Shown here: piece by piece, positions 6,701 through 7,795 of the stretch
Numbering within the stretch: position 1 is the first letter of the stretch
Layout: each line of letters begins with the position of its first letter
DNA from: DAOTYH01 sp034435015
GTDB lineage: Bacteria > Chloroflexota > Anaerolineae > Aggregatilineales > UBA3940
Direction: 5' to 3'
NCBI GenBank assembly: GCA_034435015.1
Contig: DAOTYH010000020.1
Location: 1-7,795, forward strand
Length of the DNA stretch: 7,795 nucleotides
Translations under genes and position numbers: made by a program
Notes under the pieces: generated by a model
What the model was told of the DNA's origin: nothing
Databases searched by the model: none
What the model saw: the letters and a program-made list of their open reading frames with translations, nothing else

Positions 6701-7795
6701 CAGTGGGTGTGGAATGTCGAAGAAATCCCCGTCGGCGACCCTATCAGCGTGACAACCGATGCGCAGGGGCGTGCCAATGTCTCCTTCGTCCCGCCGGCAG
6801 GCGGCACTTACAAGATACGCGCCTCTGTCACTGATCCGCAGGGACATACCACAACCAGCAGTGCTTTTATGTGGATCAGCGGGGCTGAATATGTCTCGTG
6901 GAGGCAAGCGAACAACAACCGTATTGATCTAATCGCTGACAGGACCAGCTACGAGCCGGGCGACACAGCCGAGATTCTGATCGCCTCGCCGTTTCAGGGG
7001 AACAGCACCCGTGCGCTCATCACAATTGAGCGTGGCAGTATCTTGAGCTATCAGGTGATCACCCTGCCGTCAAACTCGTATGTTTACCGGCTGTCGATCA
7101 CGGCTGACTTTGCGCCTAATGTTTATGTCTCGGTTGTGCTGATTCAGGGGGTCAATGATACTAACCCTCTGCCTGCCTTCCGGATGGGTATGGTGGAGCT
7201 TCAGGTTGATCCGGTGCAACAGACTGTGCAGTTGACTGTCACCCCTGACCGCAACATGGTCGGGCCGGGTGAGGATGTGACTTATACCATCACAGCCGCT
7301 GACTATCAGGGCAACCCGGTAGATGCGGAGGTCTCGCTGGCGCTGGTTGATCTGGCGACCTTGTCGTTGGCTCCGCCTAACAGCGGCCCGATTGTGGAGC
7401 ATTTCTACGGCCCTCAGGGGCTAGGGGTGCGGACAGCCGTGCCGCTGGTTTATCTGGTGGATCGGCTCAACCAAGAGTTGTTTGATCAGGGCAAGGGCGG
7501 CGGCGGCGGCGGTGAGGCGGCGTTCTTTGACATCCGCACCCGGTTCGAGGACACGGCTTACTGGTCGGCAACGGTGCGTACCGGCAGGGATGGACAGGCT
7601 GAAGTCACCATCACCCTGCCTGACAATCTGACCACATGGCGCATGGACGCCCGCGCAGTGACCAAGAATACGTTGGTGGGGCAGGCTGAGGTAGACATCA
7701 TAGCCACGCGCCCCTTGCTGATCAGGCCGCAGACGCCCCGCTTCTTCGTAGCTGAGGATGAGGCGACCCTCTCGGCGGTCGTCAACAACAACACC
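3737..7795 (+). CDS. Bacterial alpha-2-macroglobulin-like lipoprotein with four N-terminal Ig-like domains (3' end outside window)
   Basis: An exported, probably lipid-anchored giant protein; 1353 codons are present with no stop. Relatives trap proteases by bait cleavage and thioester capture. The ATG follows AAGGAAG (3724-3730) with 6-base spacing. A basic N-terminus and hydrophobic core lead to lipobox TALAC with C27 as the likely lipidated residue; C32 is less likely. A Pro/Thr linker (36-58) precedes four SbsA-type Ig domains (Big_5-like) at about 56-154, 155-258, 261-366 and 367-470, marked by YFDQPMDKAS, LFNRPV, MFNQPMDRAS and IFTAPVDEDT and by closing FTT/FST strands. Macroglobulin (MG) domains follow: TDRPIYRPGQ at 698-707 is the diagnostic MG2 motif, YEPGDTAEILIASPF begins at 1072 in the bait-region domain, a six-glycine run lies at 1254-1259, and FEDTAYW (1270-1276) with LPDNLTTWR (1294-1302) opens the A2M domain. 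The thioester CxEQ motif, if any, would lie beyond the edge. Confidence 0.93.
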   Translation, partial: MNAYGHSTAKQMIRVGVLVLALTALACSFPGCGQQGTPQPTPRPTVDVASLPPTTPRIVAQRPYPGEELPLDGSIDIYFDQPMDKASVEAALRFEPSLQVTLLWVDDSTLRVTPAAGQLQRAARYRVIVGADARSADGLQLAEETAFEVQTVGFLEVSEVVPADGATGVETESVITVLFNRPVVPLVIAEDMPGLPQPLSFSPDIPGQGQWVNTSIYQWKPAQPLAGDTTYTVTVNAGLTDQTGGVLEQSFSWSFTTLPPDVVSVTPASGQGDVPLDTPVEIMFNQPMDRASTQSAFTLTNTATGQTVSGSFSWDEAGKLMTFTPSGGRLALDGTYTAVLSAGARSASGPSTLPRTYSWGFSTVRTLAVSSTQPSNGQQDAYPWGGLRIIFTAPVDEDTLTDDKLVVEPALPDDATFYYSGYDWSWNVSAALEPSTTYTVTLRPGVADPYGNTISQPYTFTFTTGPLDPLVQFNVQDVYGLYDASRTTELFVLYRNVSRIDFQLARLSADEFGRLSRAGGYADFQEFQPSTQQLIRSWSIQSEGALNEAVYVRVPVVGRGGGSLDPGFYLLIADAPEIEGDIRHFMIVVNANLTFKDSFDESLVWLTDLQTGQPIANAPVSFYDESFQPIGRGVTGADGVVETPMPHLDYLWSLRYAVVDDGSTFAVAMNGWNEGIQSWEFGLPSQYEFQNFSLYIYTDRPIYRPGQEVYFRGVLRAKNDVAYSLPAQTEVTVQIINDQGEEVGTQNLPVNEYGTFNGSFILSDDASLGYYTIQVEIGGVVTGRGFQVAAYRRPEYLVNLTPAQDEVVDGDTITVTVDAQFFFGGPVSDAEVSWVALSDVYFFDYQGAGNYSFTDYDWDEQPQGEVIPGFGEQIASGTGRTGSDGRFTITLPADLSDVSTSRRFTIEATVTDTGGQSVSGRAEVIVHKGRCYAGVSPDVYVGVAGERQSASLIVVDWDGQPVRNQRVTVQVVERRWSSVREEDEFGRTQWVWNVEEIPVGDPISVTTDAQGRANVSFVPPAGGTYKIRASVTDPQGHTTTSSAFMWISGAEYVSWRQANNNRIDLIADRTSYEPGDTAEILIASPFQGNSTRALITIERGSILSYQVITLPSNSYVYRLSITADFAPNVYVSVVLIQGVNDTNPLPAFRMGMVELQVDPVQQTVQLTVTPDRNMVGPGEDVTYTITAADYQGNPVDAEVSLALVDLATLSLAPPNSGPIVEHFYGPQGLGVRTAVPLVYLVDRLNQELFDQGKGGGGGGEAAFFDIRTRFEDTAYWSATVRTGRDGQAEVTITLPDNLTTWRMDARAVTKNTLVGQAEVDIIATRPLLIRPQTPRFFVAEDEATLSAVVNNNT

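Overview
The window is moderately GC-rich, densely coding DNA, and every supported gene is on the + strand. It most likely comes from an Anaerolineae-like member of the Chloroflexota. The pointers are a type A RNase P RNA, a lipoprotein whose linker is built of PTYTPxP units (a composition I associate with that phylum), and large cell-envelope lipoproteins with Ig-like and alpha-2-macroglobulin domains. No 16S rRNA or ribosomal protein is present, so this placement is an inference.

Layout. (1) 3-1357: the tail of what looks like a surface-polysaccharide or glycan-modification cluster, with a left-handed beta-helix (hexapeptide) acyltransferase followed after 38 bases by a SAM-dependent methyltransferase. 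(2) 1369-2086: a small GlsB/YeaQ-type three-helix membrane protein, then the RNase P RNA gene rnpB, whose -10 box starts only 5 bases after that gene's stop codon. (3) 2087-3255: a candidate promoter, a leader of about 120 bases, and a lipoprotein with a Pro/Thr linker, a bacterial SH3 domain and an unrecognised four-cysteine C-terminal domain, closed by a textbook intrinsic terminator. (4) 3260-7795: a new transcription unit with a consensus -10 box. It holds an unrecognised 133-residue cytoplasmic-type protein whose stop codon overlaps (ATGA) the start of a very large lipoprotein. That lipoprotein has four tandem SbsA-like Ig domains followed by a bacterial alpha-2-macroglobulin core, and it runs off the right edge after 1353 codons, before the place where a thioester motif would be expected.

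Functionally, the right half is devoted to the cell surface. The SH3b lipoprotein and the macroglobulin are both predicted to be lipid-anchored and exported, the first perhaps binding cell wall or another envelope ligand and the second perhaps trapping proteases. The strongest candidate for something undescribed is the coupled pair at 3339-7795: an orphan small protein directly upstream of an Ig-extended macroglobulin, with no sign in the window of the penicillin-binding protein 1C that accompanies these genes in Proteobacteria.
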